Assembly: GCA_001970855.1 (NCBI GenBank)
Contig: LSSN01002482.1
Location: 1 to 52,902, forward strand
Direction: 5' to 3'
Length of the DNA: 52,902 bases
Source of the DNA: Smittium culicis
Taxonomy: Eukaryota > Kickxellomycota > Harpellomycetes > Harpellales > Legeriomycetaceae
Positions 12,320-23,399 of the stretch are shown here, piece after piece. Within the stretch, counting starts at the first letter, position 1, and every line of letters begins with the position of its first letter. The notes below the pieces were generated by a model. It was not told the origin of the DNA, did not search any database, and worked only from the letters and a program-made list of their open reading frames with translations. Made by a program: the position numbers and the translations under genes.

Positions 12320-15300
12320 AAATAACAATTTCTTCTAAATTATTATTTAGTTCCTCCTTTAATCATGCTTTTTTATTTCTGAAAAGATTCTGAACCACTA
12401 AATTTTAGCTAATTATAGTGAAATGAATATAATATGGTTTTAAGGGCTTCAGATTTTACTTTTCTTGAATTTTAACTAATATTATCATATTTTATATCAA
12501 ATTCAAAAGCGTCTTATGAGAAATTATTGATAAATCGTTTTCTTCTCAATTTAATCATTATACTATAATTATACCACAAAACTTTTATAATAAATTATGC
12601 TCTTGTTATTTTTATAACGAAGTAATTTTTCTTCAGCCTTTGATTTAATTTTGATCAATGGCTTTTCAAAATTTTTAATATCTATAATACCATGAAAATT
12701 GATTTCAAATATTCATTCTAAACTGAAATAAATTAATATACATCGTTTGGATTTTTGCAGTAGCGAATCTCAGAATATACACAGTTGTTAAATAATGCTG
12801 CAAAAATATGATCCTAGTGCAAGTATTAATTATATTATTCACCAGAAAATGTATTACTTTTCCAAGTTATAAGAAACTTGTCTGATTTACTACCTGGTGA
12901 GTTGATCACACTGTGTCACAGTTTTCGAATATTCTAAAGTTATTCTAAGCTAGTATATATAAATAGGTTAGTAAATTGAGCTATAACCTTCATAATTATC
13001 CACTAAGTGGCTATTGCGTATATTATTATATTCTTTCATAAAACAGTAGATACACTTATAGAGGAACACTATTTCTCTTTTTTAATAAAGTTTTTTAAGT
13101 GTTTATAACGTACAAAAATTTATGGCTTCTTAGATAGCAACATTGTTATACCTAAATCTACCCCATCTTTTATTCAATATAAAGATTCATATTTATTTTT
13201 TAAATTTCCTTTATTAAACTTGAAAAAGTTACTTAGTATGGTACCAAAATTCTGGTTATATAGTTTTGTTATGCGTAAATGATAAATTTATCATATCTAT
13301 AAATAAAATTGATTGGATCTCTATTTGCTGGCGGTATATTAGCTACATATATCATTAATAGCAATACCATCTTATCAAAACACAGATAAAGATACTATAG
13401 CACTAGTATGTTCGAAAATTAGCATGTGTTGCAGATAGACTATATCGAAAATCTTTCTTTGGCATTTCAATTCGATTTTTATACGTTATTTCATAAACCC
13501 TCGTTTTACTTATGCTTAAATGAAATCTCCTATTACTTAAACCATATTTATAAACAGAACAATACTAACGAGCTTATTAATAATCACGAAGAAATCCAAT
13601 GTAAGAGATATATTATGATACAAGTGGATATTAAAATCTTTTATTTTTTCTAAATTGTTTTGACTTTAGATAAGAATTAACTAGTTTTCATCTATTAATT
13701 TAGTATATTGAAACTGGTAGAATACTGAACTCTAACAAGGTATGCTAGATGAGTTAACAAAGCAATAAAAATGTGACAAGATCACTTATTTAAACGCGTT
13801 CCCTTTTTTCTGACATAACGGCTTAATAGAACCATATCGTAGATTCGATGCTTTAAAACAGCTCAAAGAATTTAGCCAATTTTTCATGACAAGAAATAAA
13901 AGATATTTTAAACTCATTGATTATAAAAATAGATAAATGTACTTCAAGACTATTTCAAAGATCAGATCTATTTCTGTTGTTTCTTCCCTATTCATCTTTA
14001 TAAGGTTTTATTTTACAATATAGTTAGAAAATTCTATCAAAAATAGCACATACAGTTAATTATGTATACATATAATTTTAATGAACAGATAAATTACTTT
14101 AAAAAAAAAAGGTTCTTCAAAACATCATCCAAGTGTAAAAATCTAATATGAATCAATTTTTATCCAAATTCCAAACTTCACACGTTTATTTTATATATAT
14201 GATTTAGTATTATTTACTATAGAAATTGAATTCGCCAGTAAGCATACAAGATATACAAAATTTCTGCTTTAAGTTTGCTTGTGAAAATGACAAAATGAAC
14301 CATCAACCGAATTCAGATAGATCATTCTTACTTGAATAAAATTGTATGTTTTTTTATTTAATAAAATCTACAAGATTAATTACATTCTTAAATTGGTAAA
14401 AGTATAGAGCTAAAATATAATCAAATGAACTAATGATTTTTTTATCTCATAATATTTCAATGAATATATATCAAATATCCAAAGAATGAGTTGAATTAAA
14501 ATCAAAATTTAGACTGGCCAGATAGTAATGGTTTTTTTGATAACGTGAATAGCGCGCTGATATTAAAATATCGCTTTAAAAACATTTTGTATGATATTGA
14601 AACAATTTTTCTGAAGCTATTAAGAGTACTGTCATTACAAAATCATAAAAATGAGGTGTATAGTTCTTGTTCATTACCTTTACTAGCACTATAATTTAGT
14701 ACACGAAAAAAAAAAATCCATGTTACGTCATTTTTTTTAAATTTTATTATCAAATTTTTTTAGTTTTGAGTGAAACGAGAAAAAATATGTGAAATAGTAT
14801 TTAGTAAAAAAAATTTTTATTGCAACATAGATAATCATTAAATATACATTATTTAAAGGCGCTCCTTAGATAATGCTCTAAAGTTTCGATTGAAGTTGAT
14901 TAAAGTTAGCAGTGGTTTAGGAGGTTGAAGGGGTGGAAGGGAGAGAATAATTAAATAAAATTAAAATCGAATATTGCTAATATCAGCTAATTATCATTTT
15001 TATTACTAAGAAATCAATAACACTTATGTTTAAAATGCTAAAGTATATAATTAAATAATGTTCAAGAGTATATGAATAAAATAAGGCCGCAAATAATTCA
15101 TCAACTGTAGAGTAAACTATTAACTTGATCTTTTCTAGAAAAAAATTTTTTTATCATAAAAAAGGCCTGAATCTAAATATTATTTTCTAAAACTATAATT
15201 AAAATATAGTTTAAAGAGAAAGAGATTTCGCAAGTTAAATTTTCATTTAATAATAAAATTTGTCGTTCCTATTGTATTGAGCTAAAAAAAAAAAAGAATT

Positions 15301-16375
15301 ACTTGAGGTATTAAAACTAGGTATTAGTAAGTTTAGTGTGATTAGCCTAAAATTCAATAATAAAACCTAAATTATATTCAGTTAGTTATTCTGCGATGGT
15401 TAACTTAACCACTATGTAGGTGAATATTATTCTAAGATCATAATAAACAACAATAAACATTTTTTTCGTTTATAAAATTAATTTTTTAAATTATAAGTTA
15501 ACTGGCAGCGTACTTGAATTGTATCGATAATTATTTTCTTTTAAATAAGCTAAAATAATTATCAGTATACTTAGTTTAGAGCACACACTTCATTTATAAA
15601 GCTAAAAATATCAATTTTCGACTATTGGAATAAATATTATTCTAATTTTTATACTAGATTATCATGTAAACTTCCCTAAATTACTACCAGTTGTAAAAGT
15701 CTCATGGATTAATTAAATTCTTAGTAAGCTTAAAAGCTAATTTAATCGTAATTAACGAAATGGAATACACTATCTAAAAAAAAGCGAGTGACAAATTTAA
15801 AGTTAAAAAATATATGTCTACTTATTGCAAATATTATAAAGTGTTTAAAATATGCATCTAAAAACTCTAAACAAGCTTTGATTAAATTATGCTAACATGC
15901 AATTTTAAATGAATATATAATTATAGTGGTAGAATGTTTGCTGTATTTAAGGTTATACGTATTTCAAGAATATAGCAAATCACGTATATCGAGACGTATA
16001 TTCAAATATAAGCTATTTCAATTTTAAGATAGTACCGTATTGAAAAATATTTAAAAACAAAACTTTTCAAGGTGGCTCTTTAACATTTTTAACTAAATTA
16101 AATGATTTATAAATAAAAACGAAAACTTTATTGTTTAAAAAAGCTAGAAAATGAAACAAAAGTAAAAGATGTAACGAAGAGATAATATATAAAAAAAAAA
16201 CAAAAAGTGGAGAAATTAGTAAGGAAAAAAAAAAAAAAGCTAAGGATAAATAAAAAACTAGAAAAGAGTTATAAAACAGGATTCAAAAAAAACAAGTGTT
16301 TTTTTTTTTGGAAAAGGGAATTTTATAAACTTATTTTTTATAATGTCTTTAGTTGTTAATTTTCTAAATAGAGGT
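12320..16375. other. 4-kb AT-rich gene-free stretch
   Basis: One of the longest empty stretches in the window. It has dense A/T runs, a stop every few codons in all frames, and no tRNA-like or repeat structure that I could see. The open frame at 13426-13653 is short and has no domain. The segment nearest 16.3 kb is the 3' flank of GAR1. Confidence 0.55.
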
Positions 16376-17494
16376 TTATGAGCGGCCTCCACGGAAACCG
16401 CCACCACTACCACCACGTCCACCACCAAAGCCTCCGCGTCCACCTCCACGACCTCCAAAGCTGCTTCCACCTCTACCGCCTCCACGGCCACCTGAGAAGC
16501 CTCCTCCACGGCCACCTGAGAAACCTCCTCCACGACCGCCGGAAAAGCCGCCACCGCGACCTCCGCCGAATCCTCCTCTGCTTCCACCACGTCCGCCGCG
16601 TGGTGCGCCTCCACCGCGACCTCCACGGGAAGCACCCTTCTTCTTAACTACTATTAAAATATAATATTAAATATTAGTAAATCTAAGTTGAAAACAAAAG
16701 AGAAGTATGTTAGATTTAGTCTAAAACGTATAAAATAAATACCTTTAGAAGCATCTTGTTTTGGTTTGGGGAGGAATCTATCGAGTGGTAATAGTTTATC
16801 TGAACCTACGTATACCTTTAAGTCTTTTTCGAAAGAAGAAGCAACAACACCATCTTGAAGTTTAACGGTGAAATACTATAAAGCAATAATAAAGTGAAAT
16901 AAGCTATAATATACTGATATTAAAAAAACAAAATAAGATATTATTAACTTTAGAATAAATTGAATTAATAAAATCGAAAAAAAAGAAAAGAATAGTACCA
17001 TTTCGTTGATAGGACCCAAGATTTCATCGACTTTACCAACTTGTGTTTTATTTTGTAGGTAGACAGGAGCATTGAAAAAAGGAACTTTTGTGCTGGTCGA
17101 TTTGCAAACCATATCGCCTTCGCAATCGTGCATAAAGGAACCCATTTCTAGAACAGAATCTGGAGGGCCAGAATTATAGTTGTTAGATCCACCTCTGAAA
17201 CCGCCACGTCCACCTCCACGACCACCGCCGAATCCACCTCTAGAACCGCCGCTGAAACCGCCTCTGGACCCACCGCCACCGCCTCTTCCTCCTCCAAAAC
17301 TACCGCCTAATGGAATAGAGAGTATGTTTAGAAAAATAGTTCATGTATACTTTAAAGGAGATGAAGTTGTATAAAGGTGTATGAGATGTGAAATCGACTA
17401 GTATGTAAACCACTTTATGGTTGTGCTATGAAAATGTAGAAAGAAACGGAAAATTACCTCGACCTCTACCGCGTCCTGCACCTGAAAAAGACAT
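16376..17494 (-). CDS. GAR1: H/ACA snoRNP subunit Gar1
   Basis: Nucleolar component of box H/ACA ribonucleoproteins, which guide pseudouridylation and rRNA processing alongside Cbf5, Nop10 and Nhp2. Exons on the minus strand are 17494-17458, 17306-16999, 16875-16743 and 16650-16376, giving 250 aa. The protein has a short start ([11 protein letters not shown]), a first Gly/Arg-rich domain, then the Gar1 core and a second Gly/Arg-rich tail of about 85 residues. Core motifs are VLEMGSF, the [19 protein letters not shown] stretch and [12 protein letters not shown], all standard for the Gar1/Naf1 beta-barrel. The two GAR domains around one core match yeast Gar1, which is somewhat shorter. Part of the tail is built from a 24-bp DNA repeat. 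The GC-rich Gly/Arg codons stand out against AT-rich introns and flanks. Confidence 0.97.
16482..16553 (-). repeat. 24-bp tandem repeat coding FSGGRGGG units in GAR1
   Basis: Three head-to-tail 24-bp units inside the last GAR1 exon, each coding an eight-residue Phe-Ser-Gly-Gly-Arg-Gly-Gly-Gly block. The first two copies differ by one base and the third has diverged at several silent sites. It is an in-frame expansion, so its copy number could vary between strains without breaking the gene. Confidence 0.85.
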
Positions 17495-18225
17495 TATTTA
17501 ATATATTATAGATGTTTTCGAAAGATCGTATTTTTTTTTGAATTAAGAAACAGATTTAAGATAAATTCTGTTTTTTAAAAGATAAATAAATATAAAAAAT
17601 TATAATCAGGGCTAAAAATCGAAAAATAGAAAATTATTTAAATTAAATAAAAAAAAACTGCCTTGAAAAATTAAATCCACAAATAATATTCAGTAAATAA
17701 AAACACTAAGCTTAAGTTTCGCAGAAAAAATTTTTTTCTATAGTATTTTTTTTAGATTTTTTTATATTGAAAATTATAGAAATGTTAATGTAAAAAAATA
17801 TAGTAAAAATTTTTTTTATTGGCGCTTGAATTCGTTTAGAATAATTATTATATTTTCACTGACCAAACAAAAGATTATTATGCCAATGGATCAAAAATTC
17901 ATCAACTTAGTGGATGGATCGATGAGAAATGATAATATGATCTAAGCAATAATTCGCTGGAAGATATGTATTAAAATTAAATAAGAACTATAAAAAGATA
18001 ATTGGCTTGAAATAATCAATCCAATGATCGAATATATTAAGTTTATAATTTAATTAGCTTAATTTTTTTAAGTAGAAAAAGTTTATCTATAATCTTTCCA
18101 ACTAAATTATAATTTATCTATTTAATTATTTATTTTCATTCAAACTATAAACGCTAAAGAACAACTCTTTAGTGAGGGGAACACTTTGAACATTAATAAT
18201 TAGAAAATCAAAAATATATTTCAAA
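17495..18225. other. divergent promoter region between GAR1 and MRPL20
   Basis: About 730 bp of AT-rich DNA between the start of GAR1 on the minus strand and the start of MRPL20 on the plus strand. It must carry both promoters. CCAAT pentamers are visible at 17883-17887, 18001-18005 (as ATTGG) and 18021-18025. The last is about 200 bp before the MRPL20 start. No gene is seen. Confidence 0.5.
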
Positions 18226-18930
18226 ATGAATAATAAACTAAATACTAGATTTCTTACGTCAATCCCTTTACTCAGCAAGCAATTGCTAAAGCCAAAAAAT
18301 GTTTGCATTAATAACTACACTACAGTCCAATCGAATAATCTATCGAGATACGGAAACCCTGCGAATTTTCCCCATGCAAAACAATTATTAGGAAATTCAA
18401 AATTTATCATAAACAAATACCAAACCTCAGCAAGAAATTACTCTTCTGGCTTTGTTACAGATGAGCAACAAATCGATATTAATCAATTGCCAAGTAAGAA
18501 AAATTTCTTCAAGACAAAGGTATACTCCAAGTACGTCATGGAAGATAACTCGATATTCGAATCACGCGTTGAAATCCCTGTCCCAAACTCAAAAGCTATT
18601 AAAGAATCAGCCTTATCACAAGCCGAATTGCCTCCATTGATAAACAAACATGATATCGATTCCATCAATGGCACCAACAAGTATGTAAAACTAAGTGATG
18701 AGCAAGTGGCAGAGCTAGTTAAATTGAGAAACGAAGATCCAGTTCATTGGACCCGCACTCGATTGGCGAAGAAGTATGGATGTTCAGAAGTATTTGTAGG
18801 AATGGTAGCAAAATGTCCAAAATGGCGAATCACCCAAATCCAAGCTGAAAATGAAGCCAAATGGTCAAAGATGGGGTACAAGAAAAGACTCATTAAAATC
18901 AATAGAATTCGCCGTCGTATAGCTTGGTAA
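18226..18930 (+). CDS. MRPL20: mitochondrial large-subunit ribosomal protein mL58 (MRPL20)
   Basis: Fungal-specific protein of the mitochondrial large ribosomal subunit. A single exon codes 234 aa. The N terminus (first about 35 residues) is rich in Lys, Arg, Ser, Thr and Leu and has no acidic residue, as expected for a mitochondrial presequence. The C-terminal half carries the family signature: LSDEQVAELVKLRNEDP, then WTRTRLAKKYGCSEVFVGMVA and a basic helical end (KKRLIKINRIRRRIAW). The block around GCSEVFVGMVA is the most diagnostic part of the family. The start is the first Met of the open frame and gives the presequence. It shares an upstream region with GAR1, which is read the other way. 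Confidence 0.93.
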   Translation: MNNKLNTRFLTSIPLLSKQLLKPKNVCINNYTTVQSNNLSRYGNPANFPHAKQLLGNSKFIINKYQTSARNYSSGFVTDEQQIDINQLPSKKNFFKTKVYSKYVMEDNSIFESRVEIPVPNSKAIKESALSQAELPPLINKHDIDSINGTNKYVKLSDEQVAELVKLRNEDPVHWTRTRLAKKYGCSEVFVGMVAKCPKWRITQIQAENEAKWSKMGYKKRLIKINRIRRRIAW

Positions 18931-19338
18931 AACATGCAAATTTTATTTTTAAATCGATATTCAAAAAAATAATAATAATAATAATTCAAGCAAATATAAT
19001 CAAAAAATTTACAAAAATAAAAACCATCAATATTTTACTCAACTTTGTTACTTTTCGAGTTGGTTCGTTTTTTACTAATGTTATCTCTATTCACTTCCAC
19101 CTACTACCTCATCCCTTATCAAACAGTTTCTCTTTATTAAACATCAAAATTAATATTAATAAAATTAAATAATTTTAGTTGTAAAGCCCAATTGTTCCAT
19201 GGACAATTAAATTATAATAATAAATAAAAAGTTATAGATTATCTGTGGATAGATATAAACTTTGTCAAGCTAGAGAAGAAAATCAAATAATCGGGGCAGG
19301 TGATCGATAGCGAAAATTATAGTCAAACAAGTATATTT
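18931..19338. other. convergent 3' region between MRPL20 and isomerase B
   Basis: AT-rich 3' flanks of two genes that run towards each other. No gene, RNA or repeat is recognised. The short plus-strand open frame here is AT-driven. Confidence 0.55.
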
Positions 19339-20250
19339 CTAAAGTTTCGATAAATAGGTTCCGGGCGTAGTATGGGTCTTTGTCATTTCAAGTATAGAGT
19401 TTTTGTTGAGTTCCATTTTTAGGATACCGAAATTTGTGCCATTTCCAATAGCTTTCTTGGACATTCTATATCCAAGCTCAAACGCTTCTGGGATAACCTT
19501 GGAGCTGTCATCAACTACAACATCGACAAATCCAGCATCAAATGCTTGCTGCGCAGTGAATCTTTTACCTTCTAGAGTTACCTGTTTCAGGATTCTGGGG
19601 CAGGCTATTTTTGTTCTCATTAGCATAAACCTAGCCTGGCTTAGAGGAACGTTGATGTCTACTTCATTCTAAATCGTCATTATATAATTATATAAACATA
19701 TTTACTTTTAGTTTATTTAGTTATTAACTTACAGCGACTTATATATAACGAGGAAATTTTAGGATATATTTGTCAAAACCAATAATTATATAGTTAACAG
19801 TTGATTAAATTTAGATGTTATTACCATGCAAATGAAACCTTTCTTATTATTCATAACAATGTAATCGTGACCAAAAGCGAGAATACAGCCACCAGCGAAA
19901 GCATGACCGTCGATAGCAGCGATAGTAGGCAAGTTTAGGGTTAGCATTCTAACCAAGAACCTGTTGAAATACTCAGTAAAGCTAGCGTTTCCGAGTGCAG
20001 TCTTTACATCCAGTCCATTACTGAAAAATTTCCCTGAAGAACAAGTAACTAAACACCCATTGTTGCTCTTGTTTGTGCTTTTAATAGAGGAGTTGATTTT
20101 TTCGATTTCATCGAGAGCTAGATTATACGCTGAAACTAGCTGGAAATTGATTCTGTTTTCAGGAAGATCTAAAAGTTCAACCAGAAAATAATTTGGTTGT
20201 TTGTATATTGATAGTTTAACTAGCGGGCTTTCTCTATTTGGAAAATACAT
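19339..20250 (-). CDS. peroxisomal enoyl-CoA delta isomerase / hydratase, crotonase fold, paralogue B
   Basis: Second crotonase-fold enzyme, paralogous to the gene at 11394-12319 and in the opposite orientation. Exons on the minus strand are 20250-19825 and 19668-19339, giving 251 aa. Conserved elements are LPENR (29-33), SSGKFFSNG (71-79), DGHAFAGG (114-121) and HDYIVMN, then NEVD with E144 aligning to E160 of paralogue A. It also ends in SKL, so it is predicted to be peroxisomal. The intron falls at the same place, phase 0 between Cys-Met and Asn-Glu, which shows that it predates the duplication. Outside the motifs the two proteins differ a lot, so the duplication is not recent. The isomerase or hydratase role is inferred from the fold and the targeting signal. 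Confidence 0.9.
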
Positions 20251-21496
20251 TTTTTTTTAGCTTTTTTTACACTATTGATTTTTAAATTCTTGAAAATTAA
20301 GAATGGATAATAGGGAAATAGGCCTGTTTAAATATATTTAACTGTTTCATCTTGCCTAAATTTTTTTTTGTTATTTGGTCAATAAGGAAAAATAAAACAA
20401 ATTTTAGATGGTATCCCTGTAAAAAAAAAAAAAACTATTTGCAAAACTCTTTAAATCAAGTTAAATTTGATTTTAACCAAACTCTTTCTTACTTCTTTTT
20501 TATTTTAAACTGTTTATGGCTTATAAACAGATGAAATTTTATTGACTTTACCTTGAAATATATAATCATTGAGCATAATATCTTTTTTTACTAATAGATA
20601 CTAATTACATTTGAACTATACGCTAATATAAAAGTTTAAAAAACATTTTTGCTTTGAAATAAATTCTGATCAAAATCGTTAAAACGATACATAATATTTG
20701 ATATTGATAAAACAATACATTACAGAGTCGTTTTTTTATATAATAGATATAATTAGAGTTACTTGACATTTGTTTCTAATACCTTTAATACTATTATACT
20801 TGAACTATTATACTTAAGAAATTTCTATTACTAGCAGATATATCTTATTAAACTTGTATTTTTTACTGTACTAAATTTACAAGCTGAATATGAATAGTTG
20901 TGTTTCGAAACATCTCCAATATAAAAGCAATGAGCATTTAGAGGCCCTCCTCTTCCCATCCCCCTTATTTGTGAAATACCTTTATAGTCTATTAAATATA
21001 GCTCTAAACATATAATTTTTTTTTAGTGCGATTAAATTGAAGGGTTTGGCACGGATCTGAGTTAAAATTCACAATGAAAGTTTATGTACACAACTTTTTC
21101 CCCAGTGTTTCATCAATTATAGACTATTTTATAATAACTGAAACATATTGAGAAATAAAAATATAGCTAATCTCCAAAAAAAAATCCTATAAATTCTAAA
21201 ATATAACAGTTTATAAAATTAAATCATTTCATTATATATGTTCATACTTCCATTACCTTAATTTTTTTGATCAAAAATAAATATTTGAATTTATTAGTTA
21301 AAAAGTAGCAATTTATTTCATCAAAATAAACCACAGCCAATAAAAATAGCTTACTCACAATAATACTTAAATTAAATATCTTTTTTTCGCATCCATATAA
21401 TTTAATTCATTTTAAACTTGTTACTTTATATTCTTCCTTCAATACACACACTTATATTAAAAAAAATAAATATATAAAAAAATACTTACAGTTACA
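20251..21496. other. divergent promoter region between isomerase B and epimerase 1
   Basis: About 1.2 kb of AT-rich DNA that must hold the promoters of both flanking genes. A CCAAT pentamer at 21337-21341 lies about 155 bp before the epimerase start. A pyrimidine-rich patch is at 20940-20970. The open frame at 20352-20534 has no recognisable content. Confidence 0.5.
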
Positions 21497-22821
21497 ATGA
21501 GCGTTGAGAGTTTCCCTATTAGCAAAGACGGTTCCGTCAATGCCTACAAGCTCACTAATAAAGATGCTACACTTATCGTTCAAGTGTCTACTTTCGGTGC
21601 TCGATTAACTCATTTGTGGACCCTGGACAAAAACAACGAACTAACTGATATCATATTAGGATTTGACTCGCACGAAGAAATGGTTGCTTCTTATGATGGA
21701 AAGCTCGACCCATATATCAGCGCTGTTATCGGAAGAATATCAGGAAGGTAATAAACACAATCATAAACGGCTGATATATGTATTCAGTTTTGTTAAAACG
21801 CCATTACTCATTATCAATTTCTACTTTTCCAAAAAAGGGCAAAACACTCAAATTTTATCGCTATCTTTTTTTTTTACTTCAAAATTTTATTAGCATTTAC
21901 CCTTGTGATAATATCGAGCTAAACAATACCACCTATTCACTCCAAGTCAATGTAGCAAGAACCGGTGCCAGCCATCACGGCGGCTTGGTTTCCATAGATA
22001 AGCACATCTGGTCCCCTGAAATTGTTACAACTAACCCACCTTCAGTTAAATTTACAACTATATCCCCTCATAACGAATGTAACTATCCAGGTACTTTAGA
22101 AATTTCCATCACTTATACAGTAACAGATGAAAACCAACTAAAGCTTGAGTACAGAGCCAAATTCTTAGACGATGGTCCTCTCAATGACACAATAACCGAA
22201 ACAGCGCTAAGCCTAACAAACCACGCGTATTTCAACTTGACTGGATTTAAAGAACCAACTGTTGATAACCATACGTGTAATTTTACAACTTGTAATTATT
22301 TGTTATCCGATATGGAAAATTTTATACTTAATGGTGAAATGTCGCGCGATTATTCGGATAAAAATGTTGTTCTTGGAAAACCAGATCCCGTCGAAAAAAG
22401 ATCTAAACTAATGGATTTCATGACTCAGCCTAAAAATATTGGTCCTGATATCCACAACCCGCTACTGGCACAAACGTTTGGTGGTTATGACAATATCTAT
22501 GCCGTCATGGACACTAAACTTAACGACGGATCTAAAATCTACCCAATAGTCAATGTCGCTAAAATCTGGTCTAATCTAACTGGAATATGCATGAAAGTTA
22601 GCACCGATGAACCCTGCTTTGTATTTTACACTGGAAACTCATTACCTAACGATCTTGTTGGGAAAAAAGGTATTATACACGGAAAACACGCCGCATTTTC
22701 CTTTGAAACTCAAAGATTCAATAACGCTATAAACATCCCAAAATGGAAAGATATGGTCACCCTCAAACGCGGCCAACTCTTCTCCCAAAATACCATTTTT
22801 GGTTTCTCAAATGACCACTAA
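21497..22821 (+). CDS. aldose 1-epimerase (galactose mutarotase family), copy 1
   Basis: Interconverts alpha and beta anomers of hexoses such as galactose or glucose in the cytosol. Exons are 21497-21747 and 21894-22821, giving 392 aa. Family landmarks are present: STFGARLTHLW near the N terminus, SHHGG with the first catalytic-type His112, LTNHAYFNL with His194, GGYDN with the sugar-binding Asp283, and FETQ with Glu355, the position of the catalytic Glu in human GALM (LETQ). The usual GR-x-ANR motif is altered to GRISGS in this gene and in its paralogue. There is no signal peptide. A same-strand paralogue begins 5.7 kb downstream with an intron at the same codon. All four catalytic or substrate positions checked are intact, so an active enzyme is likely. 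Confidence 0.94.
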
Positions 22822-23360
22822 TTATTCCCTAGTAAGCTCAAATCATACCCCAACTTTTACTATTTTTTGACCCCTTAGCCATATATCAAATATATTTATA
22901 TATATGTCATAGCTTAAAACGAAATAATCACATTTATAAATCCTTTTCAAAAACCATTATATAACTTACGAGAAATATTTAAATATAACATACTTTTCAA
23001 GCTCTTATACATTAATACGTAGTTTATAATTCAACTTGATCATTTTTGTGTTATAAAAAATAATGAATTGCAATACAATGAATTCCAGAAGTGAAATAAA
23101 TTTTACTTTATGATAAACTAACCTTCTAGTCAAAAAAAAACCTTTGGTTAATATCAACACGTCTAGTATTTATTTACCTTTTGAAATATTTCTCAATAAA
23201 ATAATATAACATTTTAGAATAGTTTGGCTCTTTAGAATGAATATTAATTCATTCCATACAATTATATGTCATATATTAAGTTTTACTGTCTTATTGGATA
23301 AAAATAAAACGAAAATTTTACACCAGCAAAAAGATAGTGAATAAAACAAACTAATAAAAA

Positions 23361-23392
23361 TATAGAATATAGAATATAGAATATAGAATATA
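23361..23392. repeat. 7-bp tandem repeat (tatagaa)
   Basis: About four and a half perfect copies of the 7-bp unit tatagaa. It sits just before the GC-richer island between the two epimerase genes. It is a simple minisatellite with no evident function. Confidence 0.9.
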
Positions 23393-23399
23393 AAGACGC

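Noticed and set aside
16378..17374. Plus-strand open frames rich in His, Arg, Leu or Pro
   Set aside because: They are antisense shadows of the Gly/Arg codons of GAR1 on the minus strand.
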